A stretch of DNA of 64,000 nucleotides from Rhodococcus sp. 4CII (GCF_014256275.1 NZ_JACCFE010000002.1:4878001-4942000), one strand, 5' to 3'. Positions 33,419 through 42,447 are shown, counted from the stretch's first letter. Notes: a model not told the origin generated them from the letters alone. Translations and numbers: made by a program.

Positions 33419-34704
33419 GCTCACCCATCGCCGTGCGCGCGGTGCCGTGGGCCACGGAACATCTCGGGTTGACGCTCGCCCACGTGGATTCGGGCTCGGG
33501 GGTGACCGTCCCCGAACTCGTCGAGCCCGGACTGCGGCGCAACCCGCGGCGCGCGCATCTGCTCGTCTCGACGGTCCTCGGCAAGCACGTGCCCGCCGAC
33601 CCGGGTGCCGTGATCGCGGCCGGCGACCGTCTCGGTGAACTGGTCGCCGGGGTACTCGGACCGGACGCAGATCCCGTCGTGCTCGGATTCGCGGAGACCG
33701 CAACGGGTCTGGGTCATTGTGTCGCAACCCGGTTGCGCGCCCGGTGTTACCTGCACTCGACGCGCCGGGACGTCCCCGAGATCGAGACGTCCGCCGGGTT
33801 CGAGGAGGGTCACTCGCACGCGACCAGTCATCAGCTGCAGCCGACGTCCGTCGAGTTGTTCACGGGCGATCGCCCTCTCGTCCTCGTGGACGACGAGATC
33901 TCCACCGGTGCCACCGCGGTCGACGCGATCCGCGCGCTGCACCGGCAGAACCCCCGCAGCCGGTACGTCGTGGCGTCCCTCGTCGACATGCGTGAGCAGT
34001 CCCACCGCGACGCCGTCGACGCCGCCGCGACCGAATTGGGTGTGCAGATCGACAGCGTGAGCGTGGCGTCGGGGCGCACCGAGCTTCCGGACGGGCTGAT
34101 CGATCGCGTCGCCGCCCTACCGGACCCGGTTCTCAACCCGGTCGGCGAGCGGAACGGGACCGTCGAGCGCGTCGACATGGTCTGGCCCGCAGCGGTTCCG
34201 GAGGGTGGGCGGCACGGATTCCTGCGGGAGGATGCCGAGCACTTCGACGTGGCCGTCGCGTCTGCGGCCGCGGCGCTCGGCGATCGACTCGACCCGCAGC
34301 GCCCGGTGATCGTCGTCGGGCACGAAGAGCTGATGTATCTGCCGCTGCGCATCTCGGACGCGCTGTCCGCGGCCGGCTTCCGGGTGCGATTCCAGACGAC
34401 GACGCGTTCACCCGCGTACGTCCTCGACGAGCCGGGGTACCCGCTGCGCCGCGGATTCCGTTTCACGGCTCCCGAGGCCGGGGAGGACCAGCCGCGTTTC
34501 TTGTACAACGCGCAGTGGCCGGACGAGGACGAGGACGCGGTCGTGGTCGCGGTGATCGATTCGCCCGCCGACACCGACCGGCTCACCGCATCCGGTGGTC
34601 TCCTCGACGTCCTCACGGCGTCGGGAACGGACGTGGTCCTCGGCGTGGTGTCCGGAGCCGACCCGCGGGCGCTGCGGGCCGCCCGGGTGGGAGCGACGTC
34701 GTGA
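33415..34704 (+). CDS. Phosphoribosyltransferase-TRSP domain protein of the ter module
   Basis: A 429-residue two-domain protein. Residues 1-230 form a type I phosphoribosyltransferase with the PRPP motif LVLVDDEISTGATAVD at about 155-170. The C-terminal half is the TRSP domain, named for the TRSP motif, seen here at 330-333 in QTTTRSPAYVLDEP, with GHEELMYLPLRI at 302-313. Translationally coupled on both sides (ATGA before, GTGA after). It would form an N- or C-glycosidic bond with PRPP; the base is unknown. This fusion is characteristic of ter-associated biosynthetic operons. Confidence 0.88.
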   Translation: MSSPIAVRAVPWATEHLGLTLAHVDSGSGVTVPELVEPGLRRNPRRAHLLVSTVLGKHVPADPGAVIAAGDRLGELVAGVLGPDADPVVLGFAETATGLGHCVATRLRARCYLHSTRRDVPEIETSAGFEEGHSHATSHQLQPTSVELFTGDRPLVLVDDEISTGATAVDAIRALHRQNPRSRYVVASLVDMREQSHRDAVDAAATELGVQIDSVSVASGRTELPDGLIDRVAALPDPVLNPVGERNGTVERVDMVWPAAVPEGGRHGFLREDAEHFDVAVASAAAALGDRLDPQRPVIVVGHEELMYLPLRISDALSAAGFRVRFQTTTRSPAYVLDEPGYPLRRGFRFTAPEAGEDQPRFLYNAQWPDEDEDAVVVAVIDSPADTDRLTASGGLLDVLTASGTDVVLGVVSGADPRALRAARVGATS

Positions 34705-35810
34705 CGGCGCCACTGACCGGCCCGGCGTTCGGTTCGTACGCCGCCGACGAGGTGGCATGGCTGCTCAAGGACCTGTCGCACGTCGACCTCGAAGCCGATG
34801 TCGCCGAGCGGGAGCGCCGCATCCAGTCGGGCGACGCCCACTATGCGGAGACTCTGCCCGTCGAGTACCAGCCCGACGCGGAGTACCGCGAGCTGTTCGA
34901 GAAGGTGCTGCAGGACAGTGCCATTCGGTTGGCGCGTGCGGTCGGAACGGTCACCGACCTCGTACTGGCCGAGCGGGGCCGCGACGTCACCCTCGTCTCT
35001 CTGGCCCGGGCGGGGACGCCGGTGGGTGTGCTCATGCGCCGCTGGGCGCGCGAGGTCCACGGGCTGACGCTGCCGCACTACGCCGTGTCGATCGTCCGGG
35101 ACCGGGGGATCGACGCGGTCGCGCTCGACTACCTTGCGCGGCGTCACGACCCGGCGAACGTGGTCTTCGTCGACGGCTGGACGGGCAAGGGCGCCATCGC
35201 CCGCGAGCTGTCGCAGGCGCTGGCCGACTACCGCGCGGCCGGTGGAGCGGAATTCGACGGCGACCTCGCGGTCCTCGCGGATCCCGGGCACTGCGTCCGC
35301 ACGTTCGGTACCCGCGACGACTTCCTGATTGCGTCCGCGTGCCTGAACTCGACCGTGTCGGGTCTGGTGTCGCGGACGGTCCTCAACGACACGCTGATCG
35401 GGCCCGGCGACTTCCACGGCGCCAAGTTCTACGCGCACCTGGCGGGCGAGGACGTGTCGAATCACCTCCTCGACTCCGTCGGTGCCTCCTTCGACGACGT
35501 GCGCGGGTACGTTCCCGGCGACGTCGAGGTCCTGCAGCGGTCGGACCGGACCCCGACGTGGGAGGGCTGGACGTCCGTCGAAGCGGTCCGGGAGCAGTAC
35601 GGCATCCGGAGCGTGAACTTCGTGAAACCGGGCGTCGGCGAGACCACCCGCGTGTTGCTGCGGCGGGTGCCGTGGCGGGTGCTCGTCCGCGACCTGGACG
35701 CCCCCGAGCACGCGCACATCCGGCTGCTCGCCGCCGCGCGTTCGGTTCCCGTCGAAGAGGTTCCCGGCCTGGCGTATTCGTGCATGGGCCTGATCAAGGA
35801 TGTGAGATGA
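34701..35810 (+). CDS. StiP-like (cysteine protease-like) protein with PELOTA RNA-binding domain
   Basis: A 369-residue protein matching the StiP/PELOTA_1 family of ter operons. N-terminal SYAADEVAWLLKDLS, then HYAVSIVRDRGIDAVAL and FVDGWTGKGAIA (a phosphoribosyltransferase-like core), ASACLNSTVSGLVSRTVLN, and a C-terminal PELOTA-type segment ending LAYSCMGLIKDVR. The GTG start overlaps the previous TGA. Described relatives are called cysteine protease StiP, but the fold also resembles a diverged phosphoribosyltransferase, so the enzymatic role is uncertain. The stop overlaps the HAD start (ATGA). Confidence 0.83.
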   Translation: MTAPLTGPAFGSYAADEVAWLLKDLSHVDLEADVAERERRIQSGDAHYAETLPVEYQPDAEYRELFEKVLQDSAIRLARAVGTVTDLVLAERGRDVTLVSLARAGTPVGVLMRRWAREVHGLTLPHYAVSIVRDRGIDAVALDYLARRHDPANVVFVDGWTGKGAIARELSQALADYRAAGGAEFDGDLAVLADPGHCVRTFGTRDDFLIASACLNSTVSGLVSRTVLNDTLIGPGDFHGAKFYAHLAGEDVSNHLLDSVGASFDDVRGYVPGDVEVLQRSDRTPTWEGWTSVEAVREQYGIRSVNFVKPGVGETTRVLLRRVPWRVLVRDLDAPEHAHIRLLAAARSVPVEEVPGLAYSCMGLIKDVR

Positions 35811-36685
35811 CCGCGTTGATCGCGACCGACCTCGACCGGACCATGATCTACTCGCGCGGGGCCATGGAACTCGCCGTCGCCGAGAGCGACGTGGCCGGGC
35901 GGCCCGGCGACGAGGACCTGCTGTGCGTCGAGGTGTACGACGGCAAACCGCTGTCCTACGTCACGTCGGCGGCGGAGGCCATGCTGCGGGAGCTCACCGC
36001 GGCGGCCGTCGTCGTGCCCACCACCACGCGCACCGTCGCGCAGTTCCAGCGCATCGACCTGCCGGGGGCGCCGTGGCGGTATGCGATCACCACCAACGGC
36101 GGGAACATCCTCGTCGACGGTGTACCCGACAAAGCGTGGCGGTCGGGCGTCGACATCGCGATGGCCGACGGCGGAGCGTCCCTGGTGGAGGTCGGCGCCG
36201 AGCTGAGTCGCCGCGTCGACGAGAGCTGGGTTCGCTCGTCCCGGGTGGCCGACGACCTGTTCTCCTACCTGGTCGTGGATCTCGACGCGATGCCGGCGGG
36301 CTTCGTCGAGGAGTGGAACGACTGGTGCGTCGACCGCGGATGGGGAGCGTCCCGGCAGGGACGCAAGATCTACACGATGCCCGACGCGGTGTGCAAGAGC
36401 CGAGCCGTCGCGGAGGTCCGTTCGCGGCTCGTCGAAGACGGCGTGCTCGAGCCGGAAGCGGCAGTGCTGGCGGCGGGGGACGGGGCCCTCGACGCCAACA
36501 TGCTCAGTGCCGCCGACGCCGCCATCCGTCCCCGGCACGGCGAACTGGAAACGCTCGACTGGCAGCATCCGACGCTGTCGGTCACCGGAAGCAGCGGGAT
36601 CGCCGCCGGTGAGGAGATCCTGCGCTGGTTCGCGGACCGCGTCGCGCGGGGTGCGGGGACGACGGCGGCCGGCGCTCTTTTGTAG
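35807..36685 (+). CDS. HAD-family phosphatase of the ter module
   Basis: A 292-residue HAD hydrolase. Motif I is ATDLDRTMIYS (nucleophile and acid Asp), motif II TTTRT, the lysine lies in AVCKSRAVAEV, and motif IV is AAGDGALDANML. The cap between motifs II and III is the C2b type used by sugar phosphatases (SPP-like). It would remove phosphate from the product of the phosphoribosyltransferases. It completes four genes in a row with 4-base overlaps. The stop codon falls in a TTGTAGG tandem repeat. Confidence 0.87.
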   Translation: MTALIATDLDRTMIYSRGAMELAVAESDVAGRPGDEDLLCVEVYDGKPLSYVTSAAEAMLRELTAAAVVVPTTTRTVAQFQRIDLPGAPWRYAITTNGGNILVDGVPDKAWRSGVDIAMADGGASLVEVGAELSRRVDESWVRSSRVADDLFSYLVVDLDAMPAGFVEEWNDWCVDRGWGASRQGRKIYTMPDAVCKSRAVAEVRSRLVEDGVLEPEAAVLAAGDGALDANMLSAADAAIRPRHGELETLDWQHPTLSVTGSSGIAAGEEILRWFADRVARGAGTTAAGALL

Positions 36686-36693
36686 GTTGTAGG
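36680..36693 (+). repeat. Tandem 7-bp repeat across a stop codon
   Basis: TTGTAGG occurs twice in tandem (36680-36686, 36687-36693). The first copy carries the TAG stop of the HAD gene. This is the third stop-codon duplication in the window, and the shortest, so chance is quite possible. Confidence 0.6.
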
Positions 36694-36747
36694 CAAACAG
36701 ACCAAACGGGACAAACCCGACGCTCCCACAGTGAAGGAATCACCGCA

Positions 36748-37992
36748 GTGTCCATTCCGCTAGCCAAGGGTCAGAACGGCCCGCTGAGCGTCGACGACGT
36801 CATCGTCTCCCTCGAACTGACGGCCGCCGCCGACCTGTCCGCGTTGCTCGTCACCGACTCGGGGAAGGTCCGCTCGGACGCCGACTTCGTCTTCTTCAAC
36901 CAGCCGACCGGTCCCGGGGTGCAACTCGTCCCCGGAGCGACCGGCCAGGCGGCGTCGCTGAAGGTCTCGCTCGGCGCGGTGCCCGCCGACATCGCCCAGG
37001 TGCGCGCGGTCATCACCCTCGACGACGCCGCCAGCAACTTCGGCCGCTTCGCACCGCCCACGGCACGGGTCGCCGACGGATCCGGAAACTTCCTGTACGA
37101 GTACAAGATCGAGGGTCTGAACTCCGAGTCGATCGTCATCGCGCTCGAGCTGTACCGACGCCAGGGTGCGTGGAAGGTCCGGGCCGTCGGGCAGGGTTAC
37201 GCCGGCGGATTCGCCGCGCTCGTCACCGATCACGGTGTGTCCGTCGACGACGCACCCGCACCCGCCCCCGCGCCCACCCCCGCCCCAGCCCCCGTCCAGC
37301 AGCCGCCCGCACCGGCACCGGCCTACTCGCCGCCGGCCGCACCGGTCCCGCCCACCGCGTCGCCCGCCCCCGCCGCTCCGGCTGCTCCGGCCGAGGTCAG
37401 TCTCACCAAGTCGCGCCCGGTCAGCCTCACCAAGGGCCAGAAGGTCACGCTCCGTAAGGACGGTGGCGTCGCGCTGACGTACATCCAGATGGGACTCGGC
37501 TGGGATCCGATCGAGAAGCGCGGCATGTTCGGAAACCGTTCCGCGAACGTCGACCTCGACGCGTCGGCGGTTCTGTTCGCGGACGACAACATGGTCGACG
37601 TCGCCTACTACGGGCAGCTGACGTCGAAGGACGGGTCGATCCGGCACCAGGGCGACAACCTCACCGGTGAGGGCGCGGGCGACGACGAGGTGATCCTCGT
37701 GGATCTCACGCGCATTCCGCCGCACGTGTCGACCATCGTGTTCATCGTGACGTCGTACCGCGGGCACACGTTCGAGCAGGTGAAAAACGCCTTCTGCCGC
37801 CTGGTGGACACCACGTCGAACGCGGAACTCGCCCGGTTCACCCTGCAGGGCGGGATGCCGTTCACGGGAATGGTGATGGCGAAGGTGTACCGGGTGGGCG
37901 GCGAATGGAAGCTGCAGGCCATCGGTGAGGGCATCCAGGCCAAGCACGCCGGTGAGGCCGCGCCTCAACTCGGCCGCTTCCTCGGCGTCTAG
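36748..37992 (+). CDS. Double TerD-domain protein with Pro/Ala linker
   Basis: A 414-residue protein with two TerD units. The first (1-165) keeps DFVFFNQPTGPGVQL and WKVRAVGQGYAGGFAALV but lacks the DLDASA/GDDEV calcium motifs. A proline/alanine-rich linker (about 168-212) follows. The second unit (213-414) starts VSLTKSRPVSLTKGQ and has NVDLDASAVLF and GEGAGDDEVILVDL, so it should bind calcium. One active and one degenerate unit joined by a flexible linker suggests that the first serves as a partner-binding domain. GTG start at 36748, 8 bp before the next TerD gene. Confidence 0.88.
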   Translation: MSIPLAKGQNGPLSVDDVIVSLELTAAADLSALLVTDSGKVRSDADFVFFNQPTGPGVQLVPGATGQAASLKVSLGAVPADIAQVRAVITLDDAASNFGRFAPPTARVADGSGNFLYEYKIEGLNSESIVIALELYRRQGAWKVRAVGQGYAGGFAALVTDHGVSVDDAPAPAPAPTPAPAPVQQPPAPAPAYSPPAAPVPPTASPAPAAPAAPAEVSLTKSRPVSLTKGQKVTLRKDGGVALTYIQMGLGWDPIEKRGMFGNRSANVDLDASAVLFADDNMVDVAYYGQLTSKDGSIRHQGDNLTGEGAGDDEVILVDLTRIPPHVSTIVFIVTSYRGHTFEQVKNAFCRLVDTTSNAELARFTLQGGMPFTGMVMAKVYRVGGEWKLQAIGEGIQAKHAGEAAPQLGRFLGV

Positions 37993-38000
37993 GAGCGGCG

Positions 38001-39569
38001 GTGACGGTCCACCTCGTCGCGGGGCAGAACACCCCGCTGCCGTCGCGTGTACTGCGTTTCCGCGCGGTCGATGCGACGCCGATCGACGTCTCCGCACTGA
38101 TCGTGGACGGCGATCCCCGCACGCTGTCGTCCGACCATTTCGTGTTCTACAACCAGCCGCGCGCCGCCGGGGTGGAACTCGACCCGGACGGCACGATCGG
38201 GCTGCGACTGGACGGAGTGGACCCCGCCGCGGCTGCCGTGCTGTGCGTGGTCAGCGTGGATTCGGCGTCCCCGGGTGGTCCGGCCACGCTTTGCCGGCAG
38301 GGCCTTTCCGTCACTCTCACCGATGAAAACGGCTATCCCCTGGTCGTTTTCGACGTTCCCCTGGTCGGTTCCGAGGCGGCCGCGATCTGCCTCGAGATCT
38401 ACCGCCGCGGCACCGAATGGAAGGTGCGCGCCGTCGGGCAGGGATACGACGGCGGCCTCGCCGAACTGATCACCCGGCACGGCGTCGAGGTGGACGAGCC
38501 GGCACCCGCTGGGGTCGAGCAGATTCCGGCGGTGCCCGGGCCCGCAGGCATCCCGCTCGATCCGGCACACTCGTTCGAGCGAGCGTGGATGATCCTCGAG
38601 GACGCGGCCCGGTCTGCGGCGTCGTTCCGGTCCTCGCGCGAGTACGCGCAGGCGAGGCTCGACGACGAACTGTCCGCGTCGGTGGCCGACCCGTCCACAC
38701 GCAACAGTCCGGCGGTCGTGGAGGCGCAGGCCGCCGCGCAGGAGCGCAGCGATGCCCTTGTCGCCGAGGCGCAGCGCAAATTCGACGGTGAGACCACACA
38801 ACTGGCCGACGAACTGCGCGCCATCGACCCCCTGCTGCCGCGGTCGCTGGCCACCTTCGAATCCGCTGCCTGGACGAACCCGGTTCCGAGTAGTGCAGCG
38901 GCGGACGGACTGCGGCTCGGTGAGTTGTCCGCCCCCGATCTCGGTGAGCTGCGGGTGCCGTTCTGCGTCCACTACCCGCCCGGTCGTCCGCTGTGGGTCG
39001 TCGGCGACCCGGCGGAGGCCGCACCGGTGGTCGCGGCGCTGGCGGTACGCACGCTGGTGGCCTCGCCGGGAATGGCACCGCGGTTGGCCGTCATCGACCT
39101 CAGCGGCTCCCTGCGCACGCTCACCGAACCCCTCGGCGCCGTGCTGGATTCGCCCGTCGTGACGTCGGCCTCCGACGTCACCGCCCGACTCACCGCGCTG
39201 TCCGAGAGCGTCGACCTCGCAGAAATGGCGGCCCGCAGCGGAATCCGAGACAGCATTCCCGAGCCGCGGCTGGTGATTCTGGGCGACTTCCCCCACGGTT
39301 ACGGCGCCGAAGACGCCGCACGCATCGTGCACCTCGCCGATCACGGTCCCGCGGTCGGAACGTCGCTGATCATCGTCGGCGACAGCGCCGGAGCCGCTTC
39401 GGATCCGGGAGTCGCGGTGCTCGAACGCATCGCCCAGCAGATTCCGGCATCGGGCATCCTCACCGTCTCCGACCCGTGGACGGGCAACGACTGGATCCTC
39501 ACCCCCGACCGGCTACCCGACCACCCCCTGCACCGCGCCTCGGTGCTGGATTCTCTGACCGGGCAGTGA
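38001..39569 (+). CDS. TerD-like domain fused to helical linker and an FtsK-like(?) C-terminal domain
   Basis: A 522-residue protein. Residues 1-165 are a degenerate TerD unit (DHFVFYNQPRAAGVEL, GTEWKVRAVGQGYDGG). About 180-285 is helical and charged, and 290-522 is an alpha/beta domain with RPLWVVGDPAEAAPVVAAL, LAVIDLSG and EPRLVILGDFP. The order of strands and the LxVID and LVILGD blocks recall FtsK/SpoIIIE-like P-loop ATPases, but no Walker A (GxxGxGK) is present: VVGDPAEA stands in its place. So it may be an inactive ATPase-like domain. The gene starts with GTG 8 bp after the double TerD gene and ends the island, convergent with the UbiB-like gene. Confidence 0.75.
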   Translation: MTVHLVAGQNTPLPSRVLRFRAVDATPIDVSALIVDGDPRTLSSDHFVFYNQPRAAGVELDPDGTIGLRLDGVDPAAAAVLCVVSVDSASPGGPATLCRQGLSVTLTDENGYPLVVFDVPLVGSEAAAICLEIYRRGTEWKVRAVGQGYDGGLAELITRHGVEVDEPAPAGVEQIPAVPGPAGIPLDPAHSFERAWMILEDAARSAASFRSSREYAQARLDDELSASVADPSTRNSPAVVEAQAAAQERSDALVAEAQRKFDGETTQLADELRAIDPLLPRSLATFESAAWTNPVPSSAAADGLRLGELSAPDLGELRVPFCVHYPPGRPLWVVGDPAEAAPVVAALAVRTLVASPGMAPRLAVIDLSGSLRTLTEPLGAVLDSPVVTSASDVTARLTALSESVDLAEMAARSGIRDSIPEPRLVILGDFPHGYGAEDAARIVHLADHGPAVGTSLIIVGDSAGAASDPGVAVLERIAQQIPASGILTVSDPWTGNDWILTPDRLPDHPLHRASVLDSLTGQ

Positions 39570-39577
39570 GTCTCCCG

Positions 39578-40984
39578 TCACTCGTCGGGCAGTTCGACGC
39601 CCAGTTCGCGGGCCTTCGTGGCGACGGCGTCGGGGAAGACGTTGCGGAACAGGAACAGGTCGTGCCCGATCACCCAGCCGGGTGCGAGTTCGGTGGCGTA
39701 CCGCTCGAAGTAGCCGAGTTGCTTGCCGAACAGGACGAGCTCCTCGGGGCTGGCGACGCCCCACCTCTTGCCGATGCCGATCAGCGCCATGATGAGTTCG
39801 CTGAGCCGCAGTTCGCCGAGGTCCCGGCCCAGGATGGGCGCGAGCGCTGCCGCCACCTGGAGTCCGATCTCGTCGTCGGTGGCGTCGTTGTCCTGCGCGT
39901 AGCCGAGGCTGCGGATGCCGCGGGCCATGCGGGAGAAGTCACCGTCGATGAGGGTCGCGTAGAACATGTCGCGCAGGATCTGCCGCCACGACTCGGGCAG
40001 CTCACCGACGATGCCGAAATCGAGCATCGCGATGCGGCCGTCGTCGAGGACCCACAGGTTGCCGGCGTGCACGTCGCCGTGGAACGGGCCGTGGAGGATG
40101 ACGGACTCGATCCACACCTTGACGCCGCGCCGGATCAGCATGCGGGTGTCCATGTGGACGAGATCGGGGAACCGGTCGAGGGGCAGGCCGTACATGCGTT
40201 CCATGCAGATGACGTGCGGACCGCAGTAGTCCCAGTACACCTCGGGTGTGGTGACGCCCTTGTTGTCGCCGAACGCCCCGATGTTCGTCCTGAACCGGGC
40301 CTGCCGGTCGGCCTCCACCGCGCTGTTGAGTTCGGTCATCGTGGCCGCGTGGAGGTCGCGGATGATGGCGGTCGCGTTGGCGATACGGAAGAACTCGAAC
40401 AGTTTCTCGAGGATGCGCGCACCCCAATACGCGGTGCGCAGGTCCACCACCATGCGACGGAAGATGTCGGGGCGTTGAACCTTGATGACGGCTTCCCTGC
40501 CGTCGGGGAGTACGCATCCGTGCACCTGCGCGACGGATGCGGCGGCGAGGGGGACGTCGTCGAACGACGCGAACAGCGTGTCGACGGGATGCCCCAAATC
40601 AGCCTCGATCACCCGGCGGGCGTCGCGTGCGGGCACCGGTGGAACGTCGTCGAGACATCGCAGGCAGGCGTTGGCCAGCGGGGCGGGGAACACGCCGGAG
40701 GACGACGCCATCAGCTGCCCGACCTTGACGAACGTCGGGCCCAGCACCTCGAAACCGTTGACCAGGCCCTCCGACGCCGCGTCCGCAAGGGTGCGGCCAC
40801 GACGTCGGACCGGCCAGGTGACCAGCGCGAACAGTGTGTAGGCGACGACGACCACGCCGATGACCAGTGCCCGCCACAGTTCGGCGGCGCGGAAATGATC
40901 GAGGGAAGCGGTATGCACGGTCAGGGCTGCAGGTGGCGGCCCCGAAGCGTACGGGCCGACCGGACGTGCCGTTGGCTCTTGCAC
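39578..40984 (-). CDS. ABC1/UbiB-family atypical kinase
   Basis: A 468-residue protein. A hydrophobic segment (ALVIGVVVVAYTLFALV, about 40-56) may anchor it. The family motifs are KVGQ in FVKVGQLMASSSG, the alanine-rich nucleotide loop AAASVAQVHG, the lysine in EAVIKVQRPD, the catalytic HGDVHAGNL and metal-binding MLDFG. UbiB/COQ8 proteins are ATPases that support quinone or lipid metabolism rather than protein kinases. Rhodococcus uses menaquinone, so the partner lipid is unknown. Start GTG at 40984; it is convergent with the ter island. Confidence 0.87.
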   Translation of the reverse strand: MQEPTARPVGPYASGPPPAALTVHTASLDHFRAAELWRALVIGVVVVAYTLFALVTWPVRRRGRTLADAASEGLVNGFEVLGPTFVKVGQLMASSSGVFPAPLANACLRCLDDVPPVPARDARRVIEADLGHPVDTLFASFDDVPLAAASVAQVHGCVLPDGREAVIKVQRPDIFRRMVVDLRTAYWGARILEKLFEFFRIANATAIIRDLHAATMTELNSAVEADRQARFRTNIGAFGDNKGVTTPEVYWDYCGPHVICMERMYGLPLDRFPDLVHMDTRMLIRRGVKVWIESVILHGPFHGDVHAGNLWVLDDGRIAMLDFGIVGELPESWRQILRDMFYATLIDGDFSRMARGIRSLGYAQDNDATDDEIGLQVAAALAPILGRDLGELRLSELIMALIGIGKRWGVASPEELVLFGKQLGYFERYATELAPGWVIGHDLFLFRNVFPDAVATKARELGVELPDE

Positions 40985-41101
40985 AGTTCCTACCTTGCGT
41001 TCAGTCCTGCCTGCCGTTCAGAAGGGGACCATACCCCGACCGTCTCGGCGAACCCCTTTCAGTATGCGGTACCGGTCATCACACCATTTCGTTAGCGGAG
41101 C

Positions 41102-41956
41102 TCAGAGTCCCAGCGCGCCTGCGAGTTCCCGCAGGGCCGGCACCGGATCGTCGCCGGCGGGGAGCACCTGGATGGCGACGTGATCGGCGCCCGCGTCCAG
41201 ATGTTCCCGGAGGCGCCCTGCGACGTACTGCGCGTCGCCGTGGGCCGCGAGCGCGTCGATCAGTTCGTCGCTGCCGCCGTTCTCGATCTGCTCGTCGGTG
41301 TACCCGAGCCGCTTCAGGTTGTTGACGTAATTGCGGAGATGCAGGTACGGATTCTCGACAGCCGCACGTCCGATCGGGCGTGCCCGCTCCGCGTCGGTGT
41401 CCAGCACGACCTTCTGTTCCGGTGCGAGCACCGGCCCCTGCCCGAGGAGCTCACGGGCTTCCTTCGTGTGCTGCGGAGTGGTCAGGTACGGGTGGGCGCC
41501 GGCGGCACGGGCCGCGGAGAGTTCGAGAACCTTCGGTCCGAGCGCCGCGAGAACCCGTCGGCCGGCCGGGACGCCGGCAGCGTCGAGGACGTCGAGGTAC
41601 TCGACGAGCGCGGCGTACGGCTTGCTGTAGTTCAGTCCGGGCTGCTCGGGATGGCCGACGCCGATGCCGAGGAGGAAGCGCCCCGGATGGCGGTCCTCGA
41701 GCCGGTGGAACGATGTCGCGATCTCCTCGGCGGGTGCGGTCCAGATGTTGACGATGCCGGTCGCGACGGTGATCGTCGATGTCGCGTCGAGCAGCCGTTC
41801 GGCGACCTCGAGGTCGGCCGGCGGGGAGCCGCCGATCCAGATCGCGCCGTAACCTGCCGATTCGATCGCCGCACCCACTTCGGGTGCCAATCCGCCGGCG
41901 TGACGCCAGACGCCGAAACGTCCGAGCTGCGGGGTTTCTTTCTTGGTCTCCGTCAT
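41102..41956 (-). CDS. LLM-class F420-dependent oxidoreductase
   Basis: A 284-residue luciferase-like (beta/alpha)8 protein. Typical parts are GAIWIGGSPPADLEVAERLL, TIATGIVNIW-like TVATGIVNIW, FLLGIGVGHPE and GAHPYLTTPQHTKEAR, the last being common in the mycobacterial F420 subgroup (TIGR03620 type). Such enzymes use F420 to reduce or oxidise unknown secondary metabolites. It stands alone, 117 bp upstream of the UbiB-like gene's start on the same strand. Substrate unknown. Confidence 0.85.
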   Translation of the reverse strand: MTETKKETPQLGRFGVWRHAGGLAPEVGAAIESAGYGAIWIGGSPPADLEVAERLLDATSTITVATGIVNIWTAPAEEIATSFHRLEDRHPGRFLLGIGVGHPEQPGLNYSKPYAALVEYLDVLDAAGVPAGRRVLAALGPKVLELSAARAAGAHPYLTTPQHTKEARELLGQGPVLAPEQKVVLDTDAERARPIGRAAVENPYLHLRNYVNNLKRLGYTDEQIENGGSDELIDALAAHGDAQYVAGRLREHLDAGADHVAIQVLPAGDDPVPALRELAGALGL

Positions 41957-42126
41957 GTGGCGTGCAACCTTCCCTTGTGGTCATTCATTCCGGTATCTCA
42001 GATCTGATGGAGCCAGGGGCGCTGCGTGAGTCCGACCAGCAGACATGGCTCGACGCCATCGGCCGATTCCGCCGTCGCACGTCATCCTGCAGAACGATAT
42101 CGGCTACCGCGGGCGAGGACGATCGG

Positions 42127-42447
42127 TCAGCTGCCGGGCGCCCGGTACTCGGCGTCCCGGCGGACTGCGTCGTCGACCTGCTCCGGGGTCAGCAGCGCCA
42201 CCGATTCGGACCTCGCCGCGCCGGAGGCCGAGGTGCGGATGCCGAGTGCGGCGGCCGCGACGTCGTCGGGCACGTCGCCGATCACGAACAGATCCCGGCC
42301 ACCCAGTGCGAAGTAGCAGGATTCGACTGTGCCACCGACACTTTCGACCATCTGTGTGATCGCGTCGCGTCGTGCGGTGCCACCTTCTGCGAGCAGCCCT
42401 TTCGCGCCGTCGGGTGAGTACGTGACCTGCCAGAGGTATCTCGGCAT
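42127..42447 (-). CDS. GYD-domain protein
   Basis: A 106-residue small alpha/beta protein of the GYD family (dimeric ferredoxin-like fold). Key parts are YLWQVTYSPDGAKGLLAEGG, a helix RRDAITQMVESVGG and FALGGRDLFVIGDVPD, where GRD takes the place of the name-giving GYD. The function is unknown; family members are often near redox or stress genes. Its start is preceded by a GGAGG-like stretch (complement of CCTCC at 42454). Confidence 0.82.
   Translation of the reverse strand: MPRYLWQVTYSPDGAKGLLAEGGTARRDAITQMVESVGGTVESCYFALGGRDLFVIGDVPDDVAAAALGIRTSASGAARSESVALLTPEQVDDAVRRDAEYRAPGS

Noticed and set aside
36760..38097. Minus-strand frame of 445 codons opposite the double TerD gene
   Set aside because: Antisense to a well-conserved protein; composition is Arg/Gly/Val-rich with no motif.
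41957..42126. Possible extra gene in the gap between the LLM oxidoreductase and GYD genes
   Set aside because: No frame of credible length or codon use lies in these 170 bases; it is simply an intergenic region.
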